From Mesorhizobium huakuii (GTDB taxonomy: Bacteria > Pseudomonadota > Alphaproteobacteria > Rhizobiales > Rhizobiaceae), in NCBI RefSeq assembly GCF_030160235.1, contig NZ_BSNY01000012.1, forward strand, positions 496,001 through 560,000: 64,000 bases of DNA, given 5' to 3'. Each line of letters starts with the position of its first letter. Position 1 is the first letter of the stretch. The notes under the pieces are model-generated. The model had not been told where the DNA came from and made no database searches. It saw only the letters and a program-made list of their open reading frames with translations. Shown piece after piece: positions 17,396 through 26,844 of this stretch. The position numbers and the translations under genes were made by a program.

Positions 17396-17595
17396 CCAAC
17401 GAAACTCGCAGTTTGCGCCATTGATGTAAACGGGCGGGGATTCCATGGCGACAGCCTCGCTCCTCCGTGCCGTTGACAGCCTGTCGCCGACGCCGCGCCA
17501 ATTCGCCACTTGCCGTGGCCGTGTCCGCCGCCCTAGAGTCCTTCTCGGGATTAGGGTGCCGTCGCACGCGTTATAACAAGACGGGAGTGATTGTC

Positions 17596-18612
17596 GTGGG
17601 TGTCGTTCTCAACATCGAAAACGGGAAGCGGGAGCCCGCCTCCATCAAGGATCTGATCGATCTGACGGCGGCCGATATGGGACGCGTCAACGAACTGATC
17701 CTGTCCAAGGCCGGCTCCGACGTCGAGATGATTCCGGAGGTCGCCAACCACCTGATCTCGTCCGGCGGCAAGCGGCTCAGGCCGATGCTGACGCTCGCCG
17801 CCGCGCAGATGTTCGCCTATGCCGGCGAAGGCCATGTCAAGCTCGCCACCTCGGTCGAGTTCATGCACACCGCGACCTTGCTGCACGACGACGTCGTTGA
17901 CGAGAGCGGCATGCGCCGCGGCAAGAAGACCGCCCGCATGATCTGGGGCAACCAGGCAAGCGTGCTGGTGGGCGATTTCCTGCTCGGCCAGGCCTTCCGC
18001 ATGATGGTCGATGTCGGCTCGCTCGAAGCGCTCGACATCTTGTCGAGCGCTGCCTCGATCATCGCCGAGGGCGAGGTCATGCAGCTCGCCGCCGCCAAGA
18101 ACCTCGAAACCACCGAGGACGAGCACTTCGCCGTCATCAAGGCCAAGACAGCCGCGCTGTTTTCGGCCGCTGCCGAGGTTGGACCGGTCATCGCCCAGGC
18201 GACCCGCAATGATCGCGCCGCGCTGCGCTCCTACGGCATGAATCTCGGGCTCGCCTTCCAGCTCATCGACGATGCGCTGGACTATGGCGGCACCAGCAAG
18301 GATCTGGGCAAGAATGTCGGCGACGATTTCCGCGAGGGCAAGGTGACCTTGCCGGTCATCCTCGCCTACCGGCGCGGCACCAAGGCCGAGCGCACCTTCT
18401 GGAAGCGCGCCATCGAGGACAATGTCGTCGACGATGCGGGCCTGGAAAAGGCGATCGGCCTGATGACCCGGCACGGCGCCATCGCCGATACGATCGGGCG
18501 CGCCCGCCATTTCGGCGAGATCGCCCGCGACGCGCTCGCGCCGCTGGAAGAAACGCCGCAGAAATCGGCGCTGATCGACGTCATCGATTTCTGCATCAGC
18601 CGGGTGAACTGA
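17596..18612 (+). CDS. Long-chain polyprenyl diphosphate synthase
   Basis: The 338-residue trans-prenyltransferase contains the first Asp-rich motif in LLHDDVVDES and the second in QLIDDALDY, plus the GGKRLRPML substrate-binding segment. It condenses isopentenyl diphosphate units into the octa- or decaprenyl tail of ubiquinone. Decaprenyl is expected in rhizobia. The GTG start at 17596 has GGGAG 8 bases upstream; an upstream GTG at 17587 is less well placed. It is divergent from the DUF2007 gene. Confidence 0.93.
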   Translation: MGVVLNIENGKREPASIKDLIDLTAADMGRVNELILSKAGSDVEMIPEVANHLISSGGKRLRPMLTLAAAQMFAYAGEGHVKLATSVEFMHTATLLHDDVVDESGMRRGKKTARMIWGNQASVLVGDFLLGQAFRMMVDVGSLEALDILSSAASIIAEGEVMQLAAAKNLETTEDEHFAVIKAKTAALFSAAAEVGPVIAQATRNDRAALRSYGMNLGLAFQLIDDALDYGGTSKDLGKNVGDDFREGKVTLPVILAYRRGTKAERTFWKRAIEDNVVDDAGLEKAIGLMTRHGAIADTIGRARHFGEIARDALAPLEETPQKSALIDVIDFCISRVN

Positions 18613-18705
18613 GAAGGCCGACCTTTCTCGGAATTCCCTCGCTTCGACTGGGGAGAACGTTGGCGAACACGGCGCCGCCGTCTCGACAAGCGGCCTTGCC
18701 GCAAA

Positions 18706-18715
18706 TTATCTATAA
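18706..18715. promoter_or_regulatory. BioR box upstream of bioR
   Basis: TTATCTATAA matches the known alphaproteobacterial BioR operator (TTATMKATAA). It ends three bases before the bioR start codon and contains a -10-like TATAAA. This supports negative autoregulation. Confidence 0.85.
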
Positions 18716-18718
18716 AAC

Positions 18719-19387
18719 ATGGCAAAGGGCACGGACGACACCATCGCGGTGCGCATCAGCAAGGTGCTGGCGGACCGCATCATCTCGGGCGCGATCGAGC
18801 CGGGGACGCGGCTGCGCCAGGATCATGTCGCCGAGGAATTCCACACCAGCCATGTTCCGGTGCGCGAGGCCTTCCGCCGTCTGGAGGCGCAAGGCCTTGC
18901 CGTCAGCGAACCGCGCCGGGGCGTGCGCGTCGCGGCTTTTGATCTCGGCGAGGTCAAGGAGGTCGCCGAAATGCGGGCGGCCCTCGAAGTGCTGGCGCTG
19001 CGCCATGCAGCGCCGCATCTGACGTCGGCCATTCTCGATCTCGCCGAAGAGGCGACCAAGGCCGGCGACAAATCCCGCGATGTCCGGTCATGGGAGGAAG
19101 CCAACCGCGCCTTCCACCGGCTGATCCTGGCGCCCTGCGGCATGCCGCGCCTGCTCGCCACCATTGACGATCTGCATGCGGCCAGCGCCCGCTTCCTGTT
19201 CGCTGCATGGCGATCGGAGTGGGAAGCGCGCACCGACCAGGACCATCGGGCGATCCTGACCGCCTTGCGGCAAGGAAACACCGAATCGGCGGCCGCGACG
19301 CTGGGGCGACATGTCCAGTGGATCGGTCGCAAGCCGGTCAGGACGGCCTCCGGCGCGACGCGCGAGGCCTTCGCGATCGTGGGTTGA
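18719..19387 (+). CDS. bioR: Biotin repressor BioR (GntR/FadR type)
   Basis: The 222-residue regulator has an N-terminal winged helix (about residues 8-70, with DHVAEEFHTSHVPVREAFRR) and a C-terminal FCD ligand-binding domain. It is identified as BioR because identical TTATCTATAA boxes lie directly before this gene and before bioY, 150 bp downstream. BioR represses biotin synthesis and uptake genes in Brucella and Agrobacterium. The BioR box ends only three bases before the ATG, so the mRNA is probably leaderless or nearly so. Confidence 0.88.
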   Translation: MAKGTDDTIAVRISKVLADRIISGAIEPGTRLRQDHVAEEFHTSHVPVREAFRRLEAQGLAVSEPRRGVRVAAFDLGEVKEVAEMRAALEVLALRHAAPHLTSAILDLAEEATKAGDKSRDVRSWEEANRAFHRLILAPCGMPRLLATIDDLHAASARFLFAAWRSEWEARTDQDHRAILTALRQGNTESAAATLGRHVQWIGRKPVRTASGATREAFAIVG

Positions 19388-19389
19388 CG

Positions 19390-19435
19390 CCTGTCACCCA
19401 AAACTGCCGCCCGGTTCCGGGAGGACGACATGCAT
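19390..19435. repeat. Degenerate family A palindrome, copy 3
   Basis: The right end (CGACATGCAT) is intact, but the left terminal repeat is lost and the inner stem is eroded (CCCAAAA opposite TTCCGGG). It lies between bioR and bioY. Confidence 0.6.
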
Positions 19436-19542
19436 GAAGCATGGTCTGAAGCGCGTTGCGACGCAGTTCAGACGCTCTTTGTCGTGGGAAGGCTTGCTAT
19501 GTCGTGAGAAATGTGGATTCGATAATAGATCGAAAACAGAAA

Positions 19543-19552
19543 TTATCTATAA
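19543..19552. promoter_or_regulatory. BioR box upstream of bioY
   Basis: TTATCTATAA is identical to the box before bioR. It overlaps a consensus -10 hexamer TATAAT (19548-19553), so bound BioR would block RNA polymerase. The bioY start is 26 bases downstream. Confidence 0.88.
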
Positions 19553-19577
19553 TTTCAAATCGACCGAAGGGATCCTC

Positions 19578-20171
19578 ATGACTGACATCGCATTCACGTC
19601 CAGCAAGCCGTCCTTCAGCCCGCTCCGGCTTCAGGATCGCTCGCTCGCCTGGCAGGTCGGAGCCGTGGTGCTCGGCACGCTGTTCCTGGCGCTATCCTCA
19701 TACATCGAAGTGCCGATGGTGCCGGTTCCCGTGACCATGCAGACCTTCGCGGTGACGCTGATCGGCGCGCTCTATGGCTGGCGGCTTGGCGCGGTCACCA
19801 TCGCCGCATGGCTGGTCGAGGGTGCTGTCGGCTTTCCGGTGCTGGCTGGAGGCGCTGCCGGCGTAGCGCATTTCGTCGGGCCGACCGGTGGCTATCTCTT
19901 CGCTTTCCCGATCACCGGCGCGCTCGTCGGCTGGCTGGCCGAACGCGGCTGGAACGGCAACAGGGTGGTGCTTGCCTTCGCCGCCATGCTGCTCGGCAAT
20001 CTTGCCTGCCTGGTGCTCGGCACGGCATGGCTGGCCGTCATGATCGGCACCGAACAGGCCATTACCTTCGGCTTCCTGCCGTTCATCGTCGGCGGCCTGC
20101 TGAAGTCGGCGCTTGGTGCCGCGACACTGATGGCGCTCCCCCGTGGCAAGGCGAAGCCGGCAAATCCGTGA
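19578..20171 (+). CDS. bioY: Biotin transporter BioY
   Basis: The 197-residue protein has five to six transmembrane helices. Conserved S-component segments are SSYIEVPMVPVPVTMQTFAV and FVGPTGGYLFAFP. BioY captures biotin and can work alone or with the EcfA/EcfT (BioMN) module, which is not in this window. The ATG at 19578 has an AAGGGA ribosome binding site. A BioR box overlaps its promoter. Its stop codon overlaps the start of the DUF1284 gene (GTGA), forming a two-gene unit. Confidence 0.95.
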   Translation: MTDIAFTSSKPSFSPLRLQDRSLAWQVGAVVLGTLFLALSSYIEVPMVPVPVTMQTFAVTLIGALYGWRLGAVTIAAWLVEGAVGFPVLAGGAAGVAHFVGPTGGYLFAFPITGALVGWLAERGWNGNRVVLAFAAMLLGNLACLVLGTAWLAVMIGTEQAITFGFLPFIVGGLLKSALGAATLMALPRGKAKPANP

Positions 20172-20617
20172 CGATCCGGCTGCGCGCCCATCATCTCCTT
20201 TGCCTGCTCACCTATGTGGGCAAGGGATACAGCCCCGCCTTCACCGTCAATTATGACGCGATCGCGGAGCGCCTGGGCCGGGGCGAGGACATCCTCCTCG
20301 TTTCCGGTCCCGACGACATCTGCGCGCCCTTGCTCGACGGGCCGGAGCCGCATTGTCTCAACGAGAGCGTCGTCGAGCGGGACCGGCTTGCCGCACGCGA
20401 AGTCGGGGACCTTCTGGCCCTGCCAATCCAGCCCGGCGTCCGCCTCGATCTCGATGCGGCAATCCTGGCGCGGATGCGACAGGCGTTTTCTGTTGGTGGC
20501 GTACGCAAGGCTTGCGGCGGCTGTGAATGGAGCGAACTGTGCGGCGCGATCGCGGCCGGCGGCTTCCCCGGTGTGAAAGTGCAGCGATCCGTCGCGCCGG
20601 GAGAGCCCGGACCTTGA
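20168..20617 (+). CDS. DUF1284 cysteine-rich protein coupled to bioY
   Basis: The 149-residue soluble protein begins VTIRLRAHHLLCLLTYVGKG, the signature of DUF1284. It has several conserved Cys: one in HHLLC, one in DDICAP, one in EPHC, and a C-terminal KACGGCEWSELC cluster. This pattern suggests an iron-sulfur or zinc centre, which is inference. The GTG start overlaps the bioY stop by three bases, so it is cotranslated with the biotin transporter and falls under BioR control. No biochemical function is established to my knowledge. Confidence 0.8.
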   Translation: MTIRLRAHHLLCLLTYVGKGYSPAFTVNYDAIAERLGRGEDILLVSGPDDICAPLLDGPEPHCLNESVVERDRLAAREVGDLLALPIQPGVRLDLDAAILARMRQAFSVGGVRKACGGCEWSELCGAIAAGGFPGVKVQRSVAPGEPGP

Positions 20618-20794
20618 CGCCGACCTTTCCTCGGCCGAAAATCCCGCCCAGCCATGGTTTGTTAATCGGCTGACCCGATTGTGAATTTCAGGCGGATTGA
20701 AGCGCGACCCCAAAAAGGCCATGCTTTGCCCGGAAAGATCGAGTCTACGTCGATCCCGCTGACGCGGAGATGGCGCCTGGCTGAAAGGGATACG

Positions 20795-22570
20795 ATGCAG
20801 CAAGGACGTGCGCGCTGGCTGACAAGGCTGGCAATTGTGGCGGGTATGGCGGTCTCGGCTCTGCCGGCCTATGCCAAGCAATCCACCGAACCGGTCAAGA
20901 TCTCGTCGTTCTCGGGCGCCTATCTGGCAGCCCGGATCGCCGAAGGCGACAACGATCTCGACAGCGCCATCGCCTACTACAAGCAGGCCCTGGCCTTCGA
21001 TCCGAGCGACACCGGCCTGCAGCAGAGCCTGATGCTGTCGCTGATCGCGCAAGGCCGCTTCGACGAATCCCTGGTCTATGCCGACAAGCTCAAGGAAGTG
21101 CCCGATGTCGAGCGCTTCTCGCGTCTGGCGCTGGCCGTCGATTCGTTCCACAAGAAGGATTTCACCAAGGCGCAGTACTGGCTCAAACTGTCGCTGGAAT
21201 CCGACCTCGACCGGCTGATCTCCGGCGTCATGTCCGGCTGGGCCGAACAGGGTGCTGGCCACGCTGTCGACGCGATGGCTTCGATCGACAAGCTTCAGGG
21301 CCCGGACTGGTTCGGCCTGTTCAAATCCTTCCACCGCGCGCTTGTCGCCGATGCCTCCAACATGCCCGAAAAGGCCGAGGCGATCTACGCCGCGACGATG
21401 CAGGATACCGCCGCCGGCGGTGCCGCGCCCGAGACCTGGATGCGCAACGCGCAGGCCTATGCCTCGTTCCTGGCCCGCAAGGGCGACAAGGCCAAGGCGA
21501 TCTCGGTGCTCGACCAGGCCGAGGCGTTTTCGCCGGGCAAGCTCGAAATCGTCGCCCTGCGTGACCGGATCAGCAAGGGCGACAAGATCGCGCCCTTCGT
21601 TTCCGGTCCGTCCGACGGCGCTTCTGAAATCCTGCTCGACCTTGCCACCGCGCTCAACCGGGGCGGCGGCGAGCCGTTCGTTCGCCTTTACCTGCAATAT
21701 GCGCTCGCCCTGCGGCCTGACAGTGATGCGGCTCTCGTGCAGCTCGCCGCCGTCGCCGAGCAGTTGAAGGACGGCGAGGGCGCCATCGCGCTCTATCGGC
21801 GCATCCCTGATTCTTCGCCGCTGAAAGAGCTTTCGGACCTGCAGCTTGGCCTCAACCTTGCCGATCTCGACCGCCATGACGAAGCGATCACCCATCTCAA
21901 GGCCTTCGTCGAGGCTCATCCGAACGACATGCGCGCCTATCTGGCGCTTGGCGGGGTCTATTCCTCGAAGGATGATTTCCGCTCGGCCGCCAACCTCTAC
22001 GACAAGGCCGTCGAGGTGCTGAAGACACCGACCGCTGCCAACTGGAACATCTTCTACCAGCGCGGCATCGCCTATGAGCGGCTGAAGGAATGGCCGAAGG
22101 CCGAGCCGAATTTCCGCAAGGCGCTGGAACTGCAGCCGGACCAGCCGCAGGTGCTGAACTATCTCGGCTATTCCTGGGTCGACATGAACACCAACCTGAA
22201 GGAAGGCCTGGCGATGATCCAGAAGGCCGTCGACCTCAGGCCGAGCGACGGTTACATCGTGGATTCCCTGGGCTGGGCCTATTTCCGCCTCGGCCGCTTC
22301 GATGACGCGGTGCGCGAGATGGAGCGCGCCGTATCGCTGAAGCCGGAAGATCCGGTTCTCAACGACCATCTCGGCGATGCCTACTGGCGCGTCGGCCGCA
22401 AGCTGGAAGCTACTTTCCAGTGGAATCAGGCGCGTGACCTGAAGCCCGATCCCGACGTTCTGGCCACCTTGCAGCAGAAGCTGATGAAGGGCCTGCCGCC
22501 GATCGAATCCAACACGGCGCAGGAGACCCCCAAGGTCAAGCCCGAGCCGGTGCCTGTCCCGAAAGGCTGA
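20795..22570 (+). CDS. Exported tetratricopeptide repeat protein
   Basis: This 591-residue protein starts at an ATG with AAGGG five bases upstream. It has a signal peptide (about residues 1-27, ending in PAYA). The rest is helical repeats with many TPR consensus matches, clearest in the C-terminal half (LNYLGYSWVDMNTNLKEGL and VDSLGWAYFRLGRFDDAV). It ends in a Pro/Val-rich tail. It probably acts as a periplasmic scaffold or lipoprotein-like assembly factor. It follows the biotin block across 177 bp and ends at an intrinsic terminator. Confidence 0.85.
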   Translation: MQQGRARWLTRLAIVAGMAVSALPAYAKQSTEPVKISSFSGAYLAARIAEGDNDLDSAIAYYKQALAFDPSDTGLQQSLMLSLIAQGRFDESLVYADKLKEVPDVERFSRLALAVDSFHKKDFTKAQYWLKLSLESDLDRLISGVMSGWAEQGAGHAVDAMASIDKLQGPDWFGLFKSFHRALVADASNMPEKAEAIYAATMQDTAAGGAAPETWMRNAQAYASFLARKGDKAKAISVLDQAEAFSPGKLEIVALRDRISKGDKIAPFVSGPSDGASEILLDLATALNRGGGEPFVRLYLQYALALRPDSDAALVQLAAVAEQLKDGEGAIALYRRIPDSSPLKELSDLQLGLNLADLDRHDEAITHLKAFVEAHPNDMRAYLALGGVYSSKDDFRSAANLYDKAVEVLKTPTAANWNIFYQRGIAYERLKEWPKAEPNFRKALELQPDQPQVLNYLGYSWVDMNTNLKEGLAMIQKAVDLRPSDGYIVDSLGWAYFRLGRFDDAVREMERAVSLKPEDPVLNDHLGDAYWRVGRKLEATFQWNQARDLKPDPDVLATLQQKLMKGLPPIESNTAQETPKVKPEPVPVPKG

Positions 22571-22590
22571 GATCGGCTATTTGAATGCGA

Positions 22591-22620
22591 ACGGGGCTTC
22601 TTTGGGAGCCCCGTTTTCGT
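22591..22620 (+). terminator. Intrinsic terminator after the TPR gene
   Basis: ACGGGGCT and AGCCCCGT form a perfect 8-bp stem with an 8-base loop, followed by TTTCGTTT. It lies between the convergent TPR and acetyltransferase genes. Confidence 0.82.
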
Positions 22621-22637
22621 TTGGAGGCGCGCAGCCC

Positions 22638-23099
22638 TCAAAACAGCTTCCGGTAGACGACGAACCCGGAGCGTTCGCCGACCTTGTCGTAGAGCTTCAT
22701 CGCGGTCTGGTTGGTTTCATGCGTCAGCCAATACACCCGTCCGGAGCCGGCGGCCTGGGCGCGCTGATAGACGCCTTCGATGAGCGCCCGGCCGAAGCCT
22801 TTGCCACGCGAAGCCTGCGCGGTGAAAAGATCCTGCAAATAGCAGTTCGGTGAGATCGCCGTCGTGCTGCGGTGAAAGAGATAGTGCACGAGGCCGAGGA
22901 GGTTTCCGCCGCTTTCGGCCACCAGCGCATGCACCGGCTCATAGGCGTCGAAGAAGCGCGACCATGTCATCGCCGTGATCTCGCTTGCCAGCGCCGTCTC
23001 GCCGGAGCGGCCATAAAATGCGTTGTAGCCGTCCCACAGCGGCAGCCATTGCTCGTAATCCTGTCGCGTGACCGGGCGTACGATGATGGAGCTGGGCAT
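22638..23099 (-). CDS. GNAT-family N-acetyltransferase
   Basis: The 153-residue protein has the GNAT fold. Motif A is LFTAQASRGKGFGRALIEGV, the acetyl-CoA pyrophosphate loop, followed by VYWLTHETNQTAMKLYDKVGER and a C-terminal FVVYRK strand. The substrate is unknown. The ATG at 23099 (MPSSIIVRPVT) begins at the first family strand; an upstream frame to 23207 adds unconserved residues. It converges on the TPR gene. Confidence 0.88.
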   Translation of the reverse strand: MPSSIIVRPVTRQDYEQWLPLWDGYNAFYGRSGETALASEITAMTWSRFFDAYEPVHALVAESGGNLLGLVHYLFHRSTTAISPNCYLQDLFTAQASRGKGFGRALIEGVYQRAQAAGSGRVYWLTHETNQTAMKLYDKVGERSGFVVYRKLF

Positions 23100-23276
23100 G
23101 GCAGGACCTGTCGCCGTTGATGTGGGCCGTAGGGGGCGAACAGACCGCAGGCTTCCGAGCCCGGCAATGGGCCAGTCCCCGGCAAAGTCTTCAACACAGC
23201 GCGGCACTCATGGCGGCCGGCATCCGGTGCGCCTTGCTTGACGCTTCGCTGCCGTGTCTCTAGGACGGGCCGGCAA

Positions 23277-23324
23277 GAGCATGATCCCGAAAAATGGATA
23301 CCGGTTTTCGGAAAGATCATGCTC
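23277..23324. repeat. 48-bp intergenic palindrome, family B
   Basis: GAGCATGATC and GATCATGCTC form perfect 10-bp ends, with CCGAAAA/TTTTCGG inside. The architecture and length equal those of the family A copies, but both stem strands differ together. It lies in the glyQ leader. Confidence 0.8.
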
Positions 23325-23345
23325 GAGGACAGGCTCTAGCCTTTG

Positions 23346-24305
23346 ATGTCGAGGCCACCCGTGACGATTGAAATCCCTGCCCATATGCACCCCAGCCGCT
23401 CGTTCCAGGGGCTGATCCTGACCTTGCACAATTACTGGGCGGCCTATGGTTGCGTCATCCTCCAGCCCTACGACATGGAGGTCGGCGCCGGCACGTTTCA
23501 CCCGGCAACGACGCTGCGCGCGCTCGGGCCGAAGCGCTGGAACGCCGCCTATGTCCAGCCCTCACGCCGTCCCAAGGATGGCCGCTATGGCGAGAACCCG
23601 AACCGGCTGCAACATTATTACCAGTACCAGGTGATCCTGAAGCCGAACCCGCCGAACCTGCAGGAGCTCTACCTCGGCTCGTTGGCGGCGATCGGCGTCG
23701 ATCCGCTGCTGCATGACATCCGCTTTGTCGAGGACGACTGGGAAAGCCCGACGCTCGGCGCCTGGGGGCTGGGCTGGGAATGCTGGTGCGACGGCATGGA
23801 AGTCTCGCAGTTCACCTATTTCCAGCAGGTCTGCGGCATCGAATGCGCGCCGGTGGCGGGCGAGCTGACCTATGGGCTGGAGCGGCTGGCCATGTATGTG
23901 CAGGGCGTCGACAATGTCTACGACCTCAACTTCAATGGCCGCGAGGGCGCCGACAAGGTGACTTATGGCGACGTCTTCCTGCAGGCCGAGCAGGAATATT
24001 CGCGCCACAATTTCGAATACGCCAACACGGCGATGCTGCTCAGGCATTTCGAAGACGCCGAGGCTGAGTGCAAGGCGCTGCTCGAGGCCGGCGCGCCGGC
24101 TTCGAACGACAATCTGCCCATGCACAAGATGGTCTTTCCGGCCTACGATCAGTGCATCAAGGCCAGCCATGTCTTCAACCTGCTCGATGCGCGCGGCGTG
24201 ATCTCGGTCACCGAGCGGCAGAGCTACATCTTGCGGGTGCGCAATCTGGCGAAGGCCTGCGGCGAGGCGTTTTTGAAGACACAGGCGGGTGGATTGGCTG
24301 CTTAG
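23346..24305 (+). CDS. glyQ: Glycyl-tRNA synthetase alpha subunit
   Basis: The protein of about 319 residues is the class II catalytic subunit of the tetrameric alpha2beta2 enzyme. It contains [28 protein letters not shown] and [20 protein letters not shown] (motif 2 region), and [11 protein letters not shown] (motif 3). It charges tRNA-Gly. An in-frame GTG at 23361 with GAGG six bases upstream is an equally good start and would shorten the protein by five residues. glyS follows after 365 bp rather than directly. Confidence 0.96.
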   Translation: MSRPPVTIEIPAHMHPSRSFQGLILTLHNYWAAYGCVILQPYDMEVGAGTFHPATTLRALGPKRWNAAYVQPSRRPKDGRYGENPNRLQHYYQYQVILKPNPPNLQELYLGSLAAIGVDPLLHDIRFVEDDWESPTLGAWGLGWECWCDGMEVSQFTYFQQVCGIECAPVAGELTYGLERLAMYVQGVDNVYDLNFNGREGADKVTYGDVFLQAEQEYSRHNFEYANTAMLLRHFEDAEAECKALLEAGAPASNDNLPMHKMVFPAYDQCIKASHVFNLLDARGVISVTERQSYILRVRNLAKACGEAFLKTQAGGLAA

Positions 24306-24481
24306 CCAACGGCTTTCAGGAACATCGCGACGGTACCGACCGATGGCGCGTTCTGAGTGCTGGCACCGTCGATGGTCCGCAATGCCTGCCTCACACCTGG
24401 CATCGAAAAGGCGCCGTGGACCTGCGCGGTGAAGCAGGCGCTGAGTGCGAGGATCTGCAGAAGTCTGGATGCCGTTTTCAT
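24302..24481 (-). CDS. Possible 59-residue secreted peptide antisense to the glyQ end
   Basis: A short frame from ATG at 24481 to TAA at 24302 encodes 59 residues. The N-terminus looks like a signal peptide ([20 protein letters not shown] and then VHGA), and a mature part of about 35 residues is rich in small and polar residues. It lies in the unusually long glyQ-glyS gap on the opposite strand and overlaps the last four bases of glyQ. No close ribosome binding site is visible and no family is recognised, so it is a tentative call. Confidence 0.35.
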   Translation of the reverse strand: MKTASRLLQILALSACFTAQVHGAFSMPGVRQALRTIDGASTQNAPSVGTVAMFLKAVG

Positions 24482-24670
24482 GGTCGTTCAGCCAATAGTT
24501 TCCTGCCTGAGCGTGGGTCGCTTCAGCGCTGCGTTCGGTTCATGGAAATCTTTGATCCAAGGACGGACTGGGTCGCCGCGTCCCGACAGGGCGGCCAAAA
24601 TTTCTGGAAAGGGTGACAGCGGCCAGCCGAGTTGCTATGCCGCGCTCACCATTGCTGCGCGAGCCTCCAC

Positions 24671-26827
24671 ATGCCTGACCTGCTTCTAGAACTTCGCTCC
24701 GAGGAAATCCCCGCGCGCATGCAGCGCAAGGCGGCGGGTGACCTGAGGAAGATGCTGACCGACGGTCTGGTCGAGGCGGGTCTGACCTATGAGGCGGCGC
24801 GTGAGTACTGGACGCCGCGGCGTCTGACCCTCGACATCAGGGGCCTGACGGCGCGCTCGAAGGACATCCGTGAAGAAATCAAGGGACCGTCGACGACGGC
24901 GCCCGAGCAGGCGGTCCAGGGGTTCCTACGCAAGGCCGGGCTGTCTTCGGTCGCCGAGGCGCATGTCCATTCCGACCCGAAGAAGGGCGATTTCTATGTC
25001 GCCCACATTTCGAAGCCGGGCAGGGCGACCGAAGAGATCATTGCCGAACTGGTGCCAGGCATCATCCGCAATTTTCCCTGGCCGAAATCGATGCGCTGGG
25101 GGCCGGCCTCGGCCAAGCCGGGCTCGCTGCGCTGGGTGCGGCCGCTGCAGTCGATCCTGTGCACCTTCGGCCCGGAGACCGAGGAGCCTGTTGTGGTCGA
25201 CTTCGAGATCGACGGCATCCACTCGGGCAACGCCACCTTTGGTCACCGCTTCCTGGCGCCCGGCGAAATCACCGTGCGCCGCTTCGACGATTATGTGAGC
25301 AAGCTGGAAGCGGCCAAGGTCGTGCTCGACGCCGACCGGCGCAAGGAGATCATCCTTGCCGACGCCCGCAACCTCGCTTTCGCCAACGGGCTCGACCTGG
25401 TCGAGGACGAAGGGTTGTTGGAGGAAGTGTCCGGTCTCGTCGAATGGCCTGTCGTGCTGATGGGCGAGTTCGAGCAGGATTTCCTGGCCATTCCGGCCGA
25501 AGTGATCCGGCTGACCATCCGCGCCAACCAGAAGTGCTTTGTCACGCGTCCGCAAGGTGAAGGCGAGGCGCTCTCCAACCGCTTCATCCTCACCGCCAAC
25601 ATCGAGGCGAGAGACGGCGGCAAGGAGATCGCGCACGGCAATGGCAAGGTGGTGCGCGCGCGCCTCTCCGATGCGCTTTATTTCTGGACGACGGACCAGG
25701 GCGATCTGCCTGACCTTGGACAGCTCGATGCCTCCGCGAAAAAGTTTGGGCTCGATCTGAAGAAGCCGCTCGACCAGCGCATGGCTCGCCTCGACCATCT
25801 CGGCGTGACCTTCCATGCCAAGCTCGGCACGCAAGGCGAGCGGGTGGAGCGGATCAGGCGGCTCGCCGAAGAACTGGCGCCGACCGTCGGTGCTGACCCG
25901 GCGCTCGCGGCTCGCGCAGCGGTTCTGGCCAAGGCCGACCTGCAGACCGAGGTGGTCGGCGAGTTCCCGGAATTGCAGGGCGCCATGGGCCGCAAATATG
26001 CGCTGCTGCAGGGCGAACACCCGTCCGTGGCAGCAGCCATCGAGGAACATTACAAGCCGCAAGGCCCGTCCGACTACGTGCCGAGCGATCCTGTGTCGGT
26101 CGCAGTGGCGTTGGCGGACAAGCTCGACACGCTGGTCGGCTTCTGGGCCATCGATGAAAAGCCGACGGGGTCGAAGGATCCGTATGCGCTGCGTCGTGCA
26201 GCGCTGGGTGTAGTGAGAATCTTGGTTGAAGACCGAATTCAACTGCGGCTGTCTTCCATCTTCGCGAGCGCCGGCGCGCGTTACGAGGGCAGTGGCGCGG
26301 ACCAGATACGAGACCTCCTCGCCTTCTTCCACGACCGCCTCAAGGTCTACCTCCGTGACCAAGGCGCCCGCCACGATCTCATCGACGCAGTGATCACCCC
26401 GCAGTCCGACGACCTCTTGCAGATCGTCCGTCGCGTGGAGGCACTCGGCTCCTTCCTCGACACCGAGGACGGCAAGAACCTGCTCGCCGGCACCAAGCGT
26501 GCGGCCAACATCCTGGCCGCCGAGGAGAAGAAGAAAACAGCTGTCGCCGAGACCGTTGAGCCGGCTCTGTTCAAGGAGAATGCCGAGAAATCGCTGTTTG
26601 CGGCGGTGAATCAGGCCGAGAAGCAAGCCGGCGAAGCGATTCAAAACGAAGACTTTTCCGCCGCCATGCTGGCGCTTAGCGCGTTGCGCGAACCCGTTGA
26701 TTCATTCTTTGAAGGTGTTCTCGTGAATGATGAAGATCTGGCGGTGCGAGCCAACCGCCTGGCGCTTCTCAACCGCATCCGTGCAGCCACCAGTCAGGTC
26801 GCGGATTTCGCGAAAATCGCGGGCTGA
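24671..26827 (+). CDS. glyS: Glycyl-tRNA synthetase beta subunit
   Basis: The 718-residue protein begins [18 protein letters not shown] and contains GPS, WPKSMRW and the C-terminal DALR anticodon-binding-like region ([13 protein letters not shown]). It binds tRNA-Gly for the alpha subunit. The ATG at 24671 is family-consistent, although the ribosome binding site is weak. It is followed by a perfect 12-bp stem hairpin. Confidence 0.96.
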   Translation: MPDLLLELRSEEIPARMQRKAAGDLRKMLTDGLVEAGLTYEAAREYWTPRRLTLDIRGLTARSKDIREEIKGPSTTAPEQAVQGFLRKAGLSSVAEAHVHSDPKKGDFYVAHISKPGRATEEIIAELVPGIIRNFPWPKSMRWGPASAKPGSLRWVRPLQSILCTFGPETEEPVVVDFEIDGIHSGNATFGHRFLAPGEITVRRFDDYVSKLEAAKVVLDADRRKEIILADARNLAFANGLDLVEDEGLLEEVSGLVEWPVVLMGEFEQDFLAIPAEVIRLTIRANQKCFVTRPQGEGEALSNRFILTANIEARDGGKEIAHGNGKVVRARLSDALYFWTTDQGDLPDLGQLDASAKKFGLDLKKPLDQRMARLDHLGVTFHAKLGTQGERVERIRRLAEELAPTVGADPALAARAAVLAKADLQTEVVGEFPELQGAMGRKYALLQGEHPSVAAAIEEHYKPQGPSDYVPSDPVSVAVALADKLDTLVGFWAIDEKPTGSKDPYALRRAALGVVRILVEDRIQLRLSSIFASAGARYEGSGADQIRDLLAFFHDRLKVYLRDQGARHDLIDAVITPQSDDLLQIVRRVEALGSFLDTEDGKNLLAGTKRAANILAAEEKKKTAVAETVEPALFKENAEKSLFAAVNQAEKQAGEAIQNEDFSAAMLALSALREPVDSFFEGVLVNDEDLAVRANRLALLNRIRAATSQVADFAKIAG

Positions 26828-26844
26828 GCGCCTGAGAAAAATAT

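Noticed and set aside
16356-17567. 403-residue version of the methyltransferase
   Set aside because: The first 132 residues overlap the DUF2007 gene in another frame; the true start is the ATG at 17171.
19892-22369. 825-residue minus-strand frame across bioY, DUF1284 and the TPR gene
   Set aside because: GC-rich shadow frame crossing three real genes and two gaps.
23238-23266. Promoter TTGACG-N17-TAGGAC before glyQ
   Set aside because: The -35 is good but the -10 is poor, so the evidence is insufficient for a feature.
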